DNA from: Bacillota bacterium
GTDB taxonomy: Bacteria; Bacillota; UBA4882; UBA10575
Direction: 5' to 3'
DNA length: 41,064 bases
Assembly (NCBI GenBank): GCA_012839115.1
Contig: DUNX01000077.1
Span: forward strand, 1-41,064
The notes under the pieces were generated by a model. The model ran no database searches. It was not told where the DNA came from and worked only from the letters and a program-made list of their open reading frames with translations. Positions 34,843 to 41,064 of the stretch are shown piece after piece (position 1 is the stretch's first letter; each line of letters begins with the position of its first letter). The position numbers and the translations under genes are program-made.

Positions 34843-35766
34843 ATGGCCACATTGAAAGAATTGGCAGCCAGAGAAGACCTTCTCACCGGAGGACACCGGG
34901 CTTGTGCCGGTTGTGCTGCGCCAATCATCGTTCGTCAGGTCCTGTTGGCGGCGGAACATCCGGTAGTAGTCGGCAGTGCCACCGGTTGCCTGGAAGTAAC
35001 CACCACCCTTTTCCCCTATACCGCCTGGAAGGTCCCGTTCATTCATAATGCCTTCGAGAATTCTGCGGCGACAATCAGTGGGGTTGAGGCTGCGTATACT
35101 TCCCTGAAGAAACAGGGGAAATATGATAAAGAGGTCAGGTTCATTGCCTTTGGGGGCGACGGGGGCACCTACGACATCGGGTTGCAGTCGCTCTCCGGCG
35201 CCATGGAACGCGGCCACCAGATGCTTTATATCTGCTATGATAACCATGCCTATATGAACACGGGAATCCAGCGATCCAGCGCAACGCCGTTGGGGGCGCA
35301 CACCACGACCAGCCCAGCCGGGAAAGTGATCCCCGGGAAGAAGCAGTACCGTAAAGACTTGACTGCGATCATGGTTGCGCATAATATCCCCTATGTGGCG
35401 CAGACCTCCGTCAGCCATTGGCGGGATCTTACCGCCAAGGTCCAGAAGGCACTGGATACCCCCGGGCCATCCTTTATCAATATCATCTCCCCTTGCCGTT
35501 TGGGCTGGGGATTTAGGCCGGAGGATACGATTGAACTGGCGCGGGAAGCAGTGGAGACTTGTTTCTGGCCCTTATACGAGGTGGAGAACGGCGTTTACAA
35601 ACTGACGTACAAACCGAGGGAGAAAAAACCGGTTGTGGAGTGGCTGAAAAAGCAAACCCGCTTCCGGCACCTGTTCAAACCCGGGAACGAAGAGTTGCTG
35701 GCTAAGGTCCAGGAGCATGTTGATGCCCAATGGGAAAATCTCCTGAAGAAAAGTGGAGCCGAATAA
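34843..35766 (+). CDS. porB: Pyruvate/2-oxoacid:ferredoxin oxidoreductase, beta subunit
   Basis: The 307-residue beta subunit binds thiamine diphosphate and one 4Fe-4S cluster. Cys21 and Cys24 (CAGC), Cys49 (ATGC) and the Cys in IISPCRLGW are the cluster ligands. The ThDP motif is GGDGGTYDIGLQSLSGAMER with YDNHAYMNTGIQRSS. GGAGGTG precedes the ATG. The operon ends at a hairpin terminator 35 bases downstream. Confidence 0.97.
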   Translation: MATLKELAAREDLLTGGHRACAGCAAPIIVRQVLLAAEHPVVVGSATGCLEVTTTLFPYTAWKVPFIHNAFENSAATISGVEAAYTSLKKQGKYDKEVRFIAFGGDGGTYDIGLQSLSGAMERGHQMLYICYDNHAYMNTGIQRSSATPLGAHTTTSPAGKVIPGKKQYRKDLTAIMVAHNIPYVAQTSVSHWRDLTAKVQKALDTPGPSFINIISPCRLGWGFRPEDTIELAREAVETCFWPLYEVENGVYKLTYKPREKKPVVEWLKKQTRFRHLFKPGNEELLAKVQEHVDAQWENLLKKSGAE

Positions 35767-35800
35767 GTAAGATAACTGGAGATAGTAAGAAGAAAAGCAA

Positions 35801-35828
35801 AAACAAGGGGCCAATGGGCCTCTTGTTT
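35801..35828 (+). terminator. por operon terminator
   Basis: AAACAAGGGGCC, loop AATG, GGCCTCTTGTTT form a 12-base-pair stem with one G-U pair, A-rich before and T-containing after. It lies just past porB. Confidence 0.85.
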
Positions 35829-35857
35829 GTACATAAGAGAGAAACCCTCACCAATAT

Positions 35858-35930
35858 CTTGGTAATTATAATGTTTTTATATTATATATACCACACTTGG
35901 TAATTATAATACCTTTATATTATATATACT
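35858..35930. repeat. Two near-identical 35-base AT-rich direct repeats
   Basis: CTTGGTAATTATAAT starts both units (35858-35892 and 35896-35930), and TTTATATTATATATAC ends both; they differ only at three central bases (GTT versus ACC) and the last base. The period is 38 bases. Each could supply a weak TTGGTA/TATATT-type promoter or a protein-binding site for the downstream gene. Confidence 0.85.
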
Positions 35931-36012
35931 TAAATATAGGGGATAGTTTTTGGCGCCGGAAACAAAATATCCGGTTGGACAGAGATTGCAAGAAGCCGAG
36001 AGGAGGCTGGAG

Positions 36013-36747
36013 ATGGACTGGAAGAAAGAAACGGAAGCCAATATTCACCGCTTACGCAGGAATGAATACCCGGGAAGGGGTATTGTGATCGGTCTCAGTC
36101 CGGACGGCAACAACTTTATTCAGGTTTACTGGTTGATGGGGAGGAGCGCGGCCAGTCGCAACCGGATCCTGGTCCCGGAAGGGAAGTTTGTCAAGACGGC
36201 GGTTCCCGGGGAAGAGGAGCAGGGTGACCCTTCACTCTTATTGTATTACCCGGTTAAGCACTGGGGCGAGAATCATATTGTGACCAATGGTGACCAGACC
36301 GAAACCATCTATTCAGCGTTGCAAAAAGGTACAGATTTTGCCGAAGCTTTGGCCATGCGGACCTTTGAGCCGGACCCGCCCCATTATACGCCGCGGATCT
36401 CCGGTCTGGTGGAACTGAAAAATGCGGGATGCGCCTACCGGCTGGCAATCATTAAAACGGCGGGCGGTTCCCCGGACTGTTGCACCAGGCAATACTTTCA
36501 TTACGAAAAGGGGATCCCGGGGATCGGGCACTGCATACATACTTACGCCGGCAACGGTAACCCGCTGCCTTCTTTTCAAGGAGAGCCCTTTGCCGTCAAG
36601 GTATTTGACGATCCCCGGACGACGGCCCGGTATTACTGGGAACTTTTGCATGCGGAAAATAAAGTCGCCTTGCTGGCCAAGGCGATTAACCGCCGGACCG
36701 GGGAGAGCAGTCTGGAGATTATAAACAAGCTGGCGAAGGAAAACTAA
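36013..36747 (+). CDS. IMP cyclohydrolase (PurO)-like protein
   Basis: The 244-residue protein matches the PurO-type IMP cyclohydrolase family, first known from archaea: NEYPGRGIVIGLSPDGNNFI, VYWLMGRSAASRNRILVPEG and GDPSLLLYYPVKHW, with VELKNAGCAYRLAIIKTA further on. PurO closes FAICAR to IMP at the end of purine synthesis. I chose ATG 36013 because AGGAGG lies 6 bases upstream; a TTG at 35950 would add 21 residues. Bacteria normally use PurH for this step, so here it may be a backup or have another substrate. No other purine gene is nearby. Confidence 0.8.
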   Translation: MDWKKETEANIHRLRRNEYPGRGIVIGLSPDGNNFIQVYWLMGRSAASRNRILVPEGKFVKTAVPGEEEQGDPSLLLYYPVKHWGENHIVTNGDQTETIYSALQKGTDFAEALAMRTFEPDPPHYTPRISGLVELKNAGCAYRLAIIKTAGGSPDCCTRQYFHYEKGIPGIGHCIHTYAGNGNPLPSFQGEPFAVKVFDDPRTTARYYWELLHAENKVALLAKAINRRTGESSLEIINKLAKEN

Positions 36748-36832
36748 AAACCCTTTTTGCGCTTGAATAAAGATGAGAAACAGGTGGGCAAAAGATAATG
36801 AAATACAGGCGGGGAAAAGGAGGTACGAAAGC

Positions 36833-37339
36833 ATGGATACTCTGACCGCACTAAAGACCCGTCGCAGTGTCCGTAAGTTTACAAGGGAAGAGGTCCCTGA
36901 AGGGCACCTGCGGGAGATTGTCGACTGTGCAAGACTGGCGGCTACCGCCAGGAACGAGCAGCCATGGGAGTTTGTCGTGGTCCGCACGCCCGCTCTCCGG
37001 GGAGAGATCGCCCGGTTGGCCGATTACGGGCGGTTTATTGCGGAAGCCCCGGCCTGCCTGGCGGTCTTCTGCAAAGAGACCAAATACTACTTGGAAGACG
37101 GGGCGGCGGCAACAGAAAACTCCTTATTAGCAGCGCAGGCGTTGGGACTTGGTACCTGCTGGGTAGCGGGGGACAAGAAGGAGTATGCCGAAGCCGTCCG
37201 GCAGTTGCTCGGGGTCCCTATGGGCTACAAATTGATTTCCCTGGTAGCTATCGGCTACCCGGCGGAGGGCAAGGTAGCCGGGCCGCCAAAGCGAAGGCTG
37301 GAGGAGGTTCTGCATTGGGAGAAATTTAGCCGCAATTAG
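36833..37339 (+). CDS. Nitroreductase-family flavoprotein
   Basis: The 168-residue protein has the nitroreductase fold pattern: LTALKTRRSVRKFTREEVPE with the FMN-binding RRSVR, CARLAATARNEQPWEFVVVR, DGAAATENSLLAAQALGLGT and the C-terminal IGYP.EG. It should bind FMN and use NAD(P)H; natural substrate unknown. ATG 36833 has GGAGG upstream; the in-frame ATG at 36773 adds 20 unmatched residues. Its TAG stop overlaps the convergent glyA stop by four bases, and no terminator lies between. Confidence 0.88.
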   Translation: MDTLTALKTRRSVRKFTREEVPEGHLREIVDCARLAATARNEQPWEFVVVRTPALRGEIARLADYGRFIAEAPACLAVFCKETKYYLEDGAAATENSLLAAQALGLGTCWVAGDKKEYAEAVRQLLGVPMGYKLISLVAIGYPAEGKVAGPPKRRLEEVLHWEKFSRN

Positions 37340-38868
37340 CCTTCTTTGCCGGCTATGAAAAACTCCTGCAGAAATTCAAGGTCGATCTCAGGATAAACCG
37401 GGTATTTATCCAGGAGGTCCCGGATCCGGCCGCGGGCTGCGGCTACAACCTTTTCATCGATAATATACTGCGCTTTACTGGGCTTGCCGGCGTTCTTGCC
37501 TTTTTCAACCGTCTTGGGGCTGGTGTTGGCCAGGACATATTTGATCACCGCCGCAATTTCCCGCATTTCTGGCTCACCCATCCCCAACGTGGTGACCGCG
37601 GCGGTTCCCAAGCGGAGGCCGCTGGTATACCAAGCGCCGTGGGGGTCAAAGGGCAGGGCATTCCGGTTAAGAGTTATACCGCAGGCCCGTAAGACACTTT
37701 CCGCCTGGCGCCCGGTTAAGCCGAAGGAAGCATAGACATCAATCAAGAGCATATGGTTATCCGTACCATTGGTGGCAACCTTCATTCCTTCTTCCATACA
37801 TGCGGCAGCCAGGACTTGTGAGTTTTCCACAATTTTATGGGCGTACTCCCGGAAGCTTGGGCTGCAGGCTTCGGTTAAGGCAACGGCCTTGGCGGCGAGC
37901 ACATGGGGCAGGGGGCCGCCGATTACGTAAGGACAGCCTTTATCAATATAATCTGCGAAATCCCGGGTACAGAGGATCATCCCGCCCCGCGGGCCGCGAA
38001 GGGTCTTATGGGTTGTGGTGGTTACAATATGGGCGTGAAGAACCGGGTTCAGTTCACCGGTGAAGACCCCGCCCGCCACCAAACCGGCAAAATGCGCCAT
38101 ATCCACCATCAGTACTGCATCGACCTGATCGGCGATCTCCCGTAGGCGCCGGTAGTTAATGGCCCGGGGATAAGCGCTGTATCCAGCCAGCAAAATCAGG
38201 GGTTTAACCTTGAGGACCAGTTCTTCGATTTGGTCATAATCGAGCAGACCGGTTTCGGGGTTAACATTATAACTGTATGTTTCAAAAAGGGAACCGGAGA
38301 TGTTGAACCGGTAACCATGGGTCAGGTGGCCGCCGGAGAAAAGATCCAGGGCGACCAAACGCTGAGCGCTCATCTTTTGCCGGATCTTGTTCCAATCATC
38401 GGCCGAGAGTTGGAGCAGGTTCTCTTCGCCCAGTTCTTCCAGGGCAGGACCTTGAACACGCGCGCTGAGGATTGCCCAAAAAGCGATGAGGTTGGCGTCG
38501 GCGCCGCTGTGGGGTTGAACGTAAGCATGATCACAACCAAAAAGGCGGCAGGCCATAGCACAGGCATACTCCTCGATGGCGTCGACATTATCGCATCCGG
38601 GGTAAAACCGGTGTCCTGGGTAACCCTCGGCATACTTGTCCGTTAAAAGGTTGCCCATGGCCAATTGGGTGTTAAGGGAGGAATAGTTTTCACTGGCGAT
38701 TAATTTCAGGTTTTCTCTTTGTGCGGCGAGTTCCTGGACAATCGAAGCGGCGGTTCCTGGTGAGACCTTGGCCACCTCGGCCAGGGCGGATATATACGCA
38801 AGAAACCCCGGCTTGATCTTTTCCGGGTTGGTCCTTTCCAAATAGGATTTAAGTGCTTGGTGTGTCAT
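37336..38868 (-). CDS. glyA: Serine hydroxymethyltransferase, long form
   Basis: GlyA converts serine and tetrahydrofolate to glycine and methylene-THF. The 510-residue product has LIASENYSSLNTQLAMGNLL, TDKYAEGYPGHRFYPGCDNV, VQPHSGADANLIAFWA, VDMAHFAGLVAGGVF and the PLP-lysine segment TTTTHKTLRGPRGG. It is about 90 residues longer than Bacillus GlyA, with an N-terminal extension, an insert after ADANL (about 45 residues) and a C-terminal extension; this layout is that of chlamydial and some spirochaete GlyA. ATG 38868 has GGAGGAGG upstream; ATG/other start at 38901 would add 11 residues. It runs against the fork. Confidence 0.95.
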   Translation of the reverse strand: MTHQALKSYLERTNPEKIKPGFLAYISALAEVAKVSPGTAASIVQELAAQRENLKLIASENYSSLNTQLAMGNLLTDKYAEGYPGHRFYPGCDNVDAIEEYACAMACRLFGCDHAYVQPHSGADANLIAFWAILSARVQGPALEELGEENLLQLSADDWNKIRQKMSAQRLVALDLFSGGHLTHGYRFNISGSLFETYSYNVNPETGLLDYDQIEELVLKVKPLILLAGYSAYPRAINYRRLREIADQVDAVLMVDMAHFAGLVAGGVFTGELNPVLHAHIVTTTTHKTLRGPRGGMILCTRDFADYIDKGCPYVIGGPLPHVLAAKAVALTEACSPSFREYAHKIVENSQVLAAACMEEGMKVATNGTDNHMLLIDVYASFGLTGRQAESVLRACGITLNRNALPFDPHGAWYTSGLRLGTAAVTTLGMGEPEMREIAAVIKYVLANTSPKTVEKGKNAGKPSKAQYIIDEKVVAAARGRIRDLLDKYPVYPEIDLEFLQEFFIAGKEG

Positions 38869-38969
38869 GTTGGTTCCTCCTCCGCTTTGCGCTTGCCGCA
38901 AAACCCATAGCTCATAACTGGTTTCCCGGCCCCGTTTTGCACATACGCGCTAAACATATTAATTCTAAA

Positions 38970-38978
38970 ATTATAGCA
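38970..38978 (-). promoter_or_regulatory. glyA promoter, extended -10
   Basis: On the minus strand TGC-TATAAT gives an extended -10 about 100 bases before glyA; the -35 region is T-rich and poorly matched. The 349-base glyA-serS divergent gap contains this and the serS promoter, and no gene. Confidence 0.6.
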
Positions 38979-39090
38979 TATTTATTGAAAAAAAGCAAAA
39001 AAAGTGGAGAAAAATGGCAGTTGCCACCAGGTAAATAACCGGGTATTTCAAAACGTGTATTACCAGGAAGATAAAATCAGTTTACCCCTT

Positions 39091-39120
39091 TTGACTTTTC
39101 TTCTGTAAATATTGTATAAT
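39091..39120 (+). promoter_or_regulatory. serS promoter
   Basis: TTGACT (39091-39096), 18 bases, TATAAT (39115-39120). Transcription would begin about 90 bases before the serS ATG; this leader is too short for a T-box and shows no T-box motif. Confidence 0.8.
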
Positions 39121-39217
39121 CAAGTAATTAACAGATGCAGTTTCTTAACAGTGTGCGCCTGTGTTATCGCCCGCGTACTTAATTAAGGAAGAAATCAAGG
39201 GAAGGAGAGGCGGTCCA

Positions 39218-40507
39218 ATGCTGGACATCAAAGCCCTGCGTGCTGACGCCGAACGGTTTCTTGGTGAATTGAAAAAAAGAAATGCCGGTCTCGGATTCGA
39301 CGAACTTCTTAACCTGGACAAGGCCCGCCGGGAGAAACTGGCGGCGGTCGAGAAACTGAAAAACCAACGGAATACTGTCTCTAAAGAAGTGGGACGTTTA
39401 AAAGCGGAGGGACAGGACGCCTCCGGATTGGTCGAAGAGATGAAAGAGGTAAATGCGGAGATTAAAAGGTTGGACGAGGATATCCGCAAAATTGAAGAAG
39501 AGGTCAACGGCATTCTCTTATACCTGCCCAACCTCCCTCATGAATCGGTTCCTGTAGGGGCGGACGAAGAAGCAAACCAGGTGGTGCGGTCCTGGGGTTC
39601 CCCAAGGGAATTTTTGTTCCCGGCAAAAGCCCACTGGGAACTGGGGGAGGACCTTGATATATTAAAATTTGAATGGGGAGCGAAGATCAGCGGCGCTCGT
39701 TTTACCGTCTTGAAAGGGCTGGGCGCCCGGTTGGAAAGGGCGCTGGTCAATTTTATGCTGGATTTGCATACCCGGGAACACGGATACACCGAGATTTTCC
39801 CGCCGTTTCTGGTAAAAAGGGATACCATGATCGGAACAAGCCAGTTGCCCAAATTTGAGGAAGATATGTTCCGCGTTGTCCCGCAGGACTTATATCTTAT
39901 CCCCACCGGCGAGGTGCCCGTCACCAACCTGCACCGGGAGGAGATTTTGAACGCTGAAGAACTGCCGAAGAAATACGTGGCCTATTCCGCATGTTTCCGG
40001 GCGGAAGCCGGGGCGGCCGGACGGGATACCCGCGGGGTCATCCGGCAGCATCAATTTAATAAGGTTGAATTAGTGAAATTCGCCAAACCGGATGAATCCT
40101 ATGATGAACTGGAGAGGATGGTCCAGGATGCCGAGGATGTCCTGCAAAAGTTGGAACTCCCCTACCGTGTGGTCTTGCTTTCCACCGGGGATATGGGATT
40201 TGCCGCGGCCAAATGTTATGATCTGGAGGTTTGGCTCCCCAGCAGCGGCAATTATAGGGAGATCTCTTCCTGCTCAAATTGTGAGGATTTCCAGGCGCGA
40301 CGGGCCGGGATCCGCTTCCGTCCTGCAGCTGGAGAAAAACCGGAGTACCTGCATACCCTTAACGGTTCCGGGGTGGCTGTTGGCCGGGCGCTGGCGGCAA
40401 TAATCGAAAACAACCAGGAAGAAGACGGTTCAATAAGAATCCCTGAAGTGCTCGTCCCGTATATGGGCGGGGTAAAGAAAATACCCCAAATTGAAGCCCT
40501 GGACTAA
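39218..40507 (+). CDS. serS: Seryl-tRNA synthetase
   Basis: SerRS charges tRNA-Ser. The 429-residue class II enzyme begins [20 protein letters not shown] with a long helical coiled-coil arm (about 30-105) that grips the tRNA-Ser variable arm. Then come [20 protein letters not shown], the motif 2 segment [20 protein letters not shown] and motif 3 [22 protein letters not shown] 39218 is preceded by GGAAGGAGAGG; an in-frame start at 39161 would add 19 unmatched residues. Two tRNA-Ser genes follow directly. Confidence 0.97.
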   Translation: MLDIKALRADAERFLGELKKRNAGLGFDELLNLDKARREKLAAVEKLKNQRNTVSKEVGRLKAEGQDASGLVEEMKEVNAEIKRLDEDIRKIEEEVNGILLYLPNLPHESVPVGADEEANQVVRSWGSPREFLFPAKAHWELGEDLDILKFEWGAKISGARFTVLKGLGARLERALVNFMLDLHTREHGYTEIFPPFLVKRDTMIGTSQLPKFEEDMFRVVPQDLYLIPTGEVPVTNLHREEILNAEELPKKYVAYSACFRAEAGAAGRDTRGVIRQHQFNKVELVKFAKPDESYDELERMVQDAEDVLQKLELPYRVVLLSTGDMGFAAAKCYDLEVWLPSSGNYREISSCSNCEDFQARRAGIRFRPAAGEKPEYLHTLNGSGVAVGRALAAIIENNQEEDGSIRIPEVLVPYMGGVKKIPQIEALD

Positions 40508-40539
40508 AGCTCTAAGCTTATAAAAGCCACAATCAGGAA

Positions 40540-40568
40540 TTGACTAATTTGCGACCCTATGTTAAAAT
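40540..40568 (+). promoter_or_regulatory. Promoter of the tRNA-Ser pair
   Basis: TTGACT (40540-40545), a 17-base spacer and TAAAAT (40563-40568) end 14 bases before the first tRNA. Confidence 0.82.
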
Positions 40569-40582
40569 AGCAGTGCATCGGA

Positions 40583-40670
40583 GGAGGAGTGTCCGAGTGG
40601 TCGAAGGAGGCGGTCTTGAAAACCGTTAGACCGAAAGGTCTCGTGGGTTCGAATCCTACCTCCTCCGCCA
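40583..40670 (+). tRNA. tRNA-Ser(UGA)
   Basis: Acceptor GGAGGAG/CTCCTCC, anticodon stem GCGGT/ACCGT with loop CTTGAAA (anticodon TGA at 40617-40619), a long variable arm as expected for tRNA-Ser, T-arm GTGGG-TTCGAAT-CCTAC, discriminator G and encoded CCA (40668-40670). Confidence 0.97.
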
Positions 40671-40683
40671 TGACGATTATTGC

Positions 40684-40779
40684 GGAGAGATACCCAAGCT
40701 GGCTGAAGGGGACGGTTTGCTAAACCGTTAGTAGGAGTTAAGCCTCCTAGCGAGGGTTCGAATCCCTCTCTCTCCGCCA
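40684..40779 (+). tRNA. tRNA-Ser(GCU)
   Basis: Acceptor GGAGAGA/TCTCTCC, anticodon stem ACGGT/ACCGT with loop TTGCTAA (anticodon GCT at 40719-40721), long variable arm (TAGGAGTTAAGCCTCCTA), T-loop GGTTCGAATCC, discriminator G and encoded CCA. It lies 13 bases after the first tRNA, so both come from one transcript. Confidence 0.97.
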
Positions 40780-40788
40780 GATTTTTTC

Positions 40789-40810
40789 GCAGCCGGGAAG
40801 GCTGCTTTTT
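40789..40810 (+). terminator. Terminator after the tRNA-Ser pair
   Basis: GCAGCC, loop GGGAA, GGCTGC, then TTTTT: a compact rho-independent terminator. Confidence 0.92.
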
Positions 40811-40868
40811 GGTCGCGTATGTGACGGCAAGGGTCTACAGGCAAATAAAAAAAACACAAAAAAACCCC

Positions 40869-40898
40869 TTGCAATCCATCCGGGACCTGTGGTAAAAT
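40869..40898 (+). promoter_or_regulatory. Probable rRNA operon promoter
   Basis: TTGCAA (40869-40874), an 18-base spacer and TAAAAT (40893-40898) with TG one base before the -10 (extended -10). It faces out of the window toward the leader described next. Confidence 0.65.
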
Positions 40899-41064
40899 GT
40901 AAAGGCGCTCCGAAATAAGAAAGCAGTTCGGAGCAGCACTGGACCTTGAAAACCGGACAGCAAAGGACAAGTAAGGTAGCGTGTGTCGTGCACGAAAGTG
41001 TAGGGCACAAGCGGCCCAAAGAAGCAAAAAAGAGCCCGCGTACGGTGAGTACGTGGAATCAAGC
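40899..41064 (+). promoter_or_regulatory. Probable rRNA operon leader (16S beyond the edge)
   Basis: After the promoter comes a hairpin GCTCCGAA/TTCGGAGC (40907-40914, 40927-40934), then CCTTGAAAACCGGACAGCAAAGGACAAG at about 40943-40971 (quoted in part: TTGAAAACCGGACAG), which resembles the conserved TTGAAAACTGAACA leader/processing sequence found before and within Bacillota rRNA operons. No gene lies in the rest; the 16S gene itself would start outside the window. Confidence 0.6.

Noticed and set aside
39121-39217. T-box leader for serS
   Set aside because: The leader is only about 90 bases and lacks the T-box sequence and antiterminator pairings.

Overview
The window spans a bacterial chromosomal replication origin. 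Gene content and order (gyrA-gyrB-remB-DUF721-recF-yaaA-dnaN-dnaA on one side; rpmH-rnpA-yidD-yidC-jag-mnmE-mnmG-rsmG-parA-parB on the other), Gram-positive-type Shine-Dalgarno sites and RemB/YaaA/Jag point to the Bacillota. A pyruvate/2-oxoacid:ferredoxin oxidoreductase and no visible aerobic functions suggest an anaerobe of the Clostridia/Limnochordia type. The species cannot be resolved from the sequence alone.

Layout. 1-10.9 kb: origin-proximal replication genes, all on the minus strand and running away from oriC. 9.2-11.2 kb: a bipartite origin, with DnaA boxes on both sides of dnaA and a Bacillus-like unwinding module (DnaA box, TAG/TAA trios, AT-rich stretch) between dnaA and dnaN. 11.2-20 kb: plus-strand genes for translation, membrane insertion, tRNA modification and chromosome partitioning, with two perfect parS sites. 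20-22.3 kb: envelope and cytoskeleton genes (DUF4446, M23 peptidase, bactofilin) closed by a strong bidirectional terminator. 22.3-31.3 kb: an accessory stretch with glutamine synthetase, a DUF559 nuclease-like protein, a CapA-family protein, an unusual endonuclease III relative, an unknown protein, a PepV-like peptidase and a secreted protein resembling exo-rhamnogalacturonan lyases. 31.3-37.3 kb: pdxS, the four-gene porGDAB operon, an archaeal-type PurO-like protein and a nitroreductase. 37.3-40.8 kb: a serine-centred group (long-form glyA, serS, tRNA-Ser(UGA), tRNA-Ser(GCU)). The window ends in what looks like the promoter and leader of an rRNA operon.

Only a few plus-strand-side genes (glnA, the endonuclease III relative, glyA) run against the fork on the right arm; otherwise transcription follows replication on both arms. 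No transposon, prophage, CRISPR array or recognisable defence island was seen, and I found no strong case for a wholly new system. The most unusual material is non-coding: the parS-associated 486-base gene-free stretch after parB, paired direct repeats after pdxS and before the PurO-like gene, palindromic leaders before parA and pdxS, and the origin unwinding module. Protein-level oddities are GyrA Arg84, a coiled-coil ATPase with an eroded P-loop, a DNA glycosylase relative lacking the catalytic lysine, and a chlamydial-type long GlyA.
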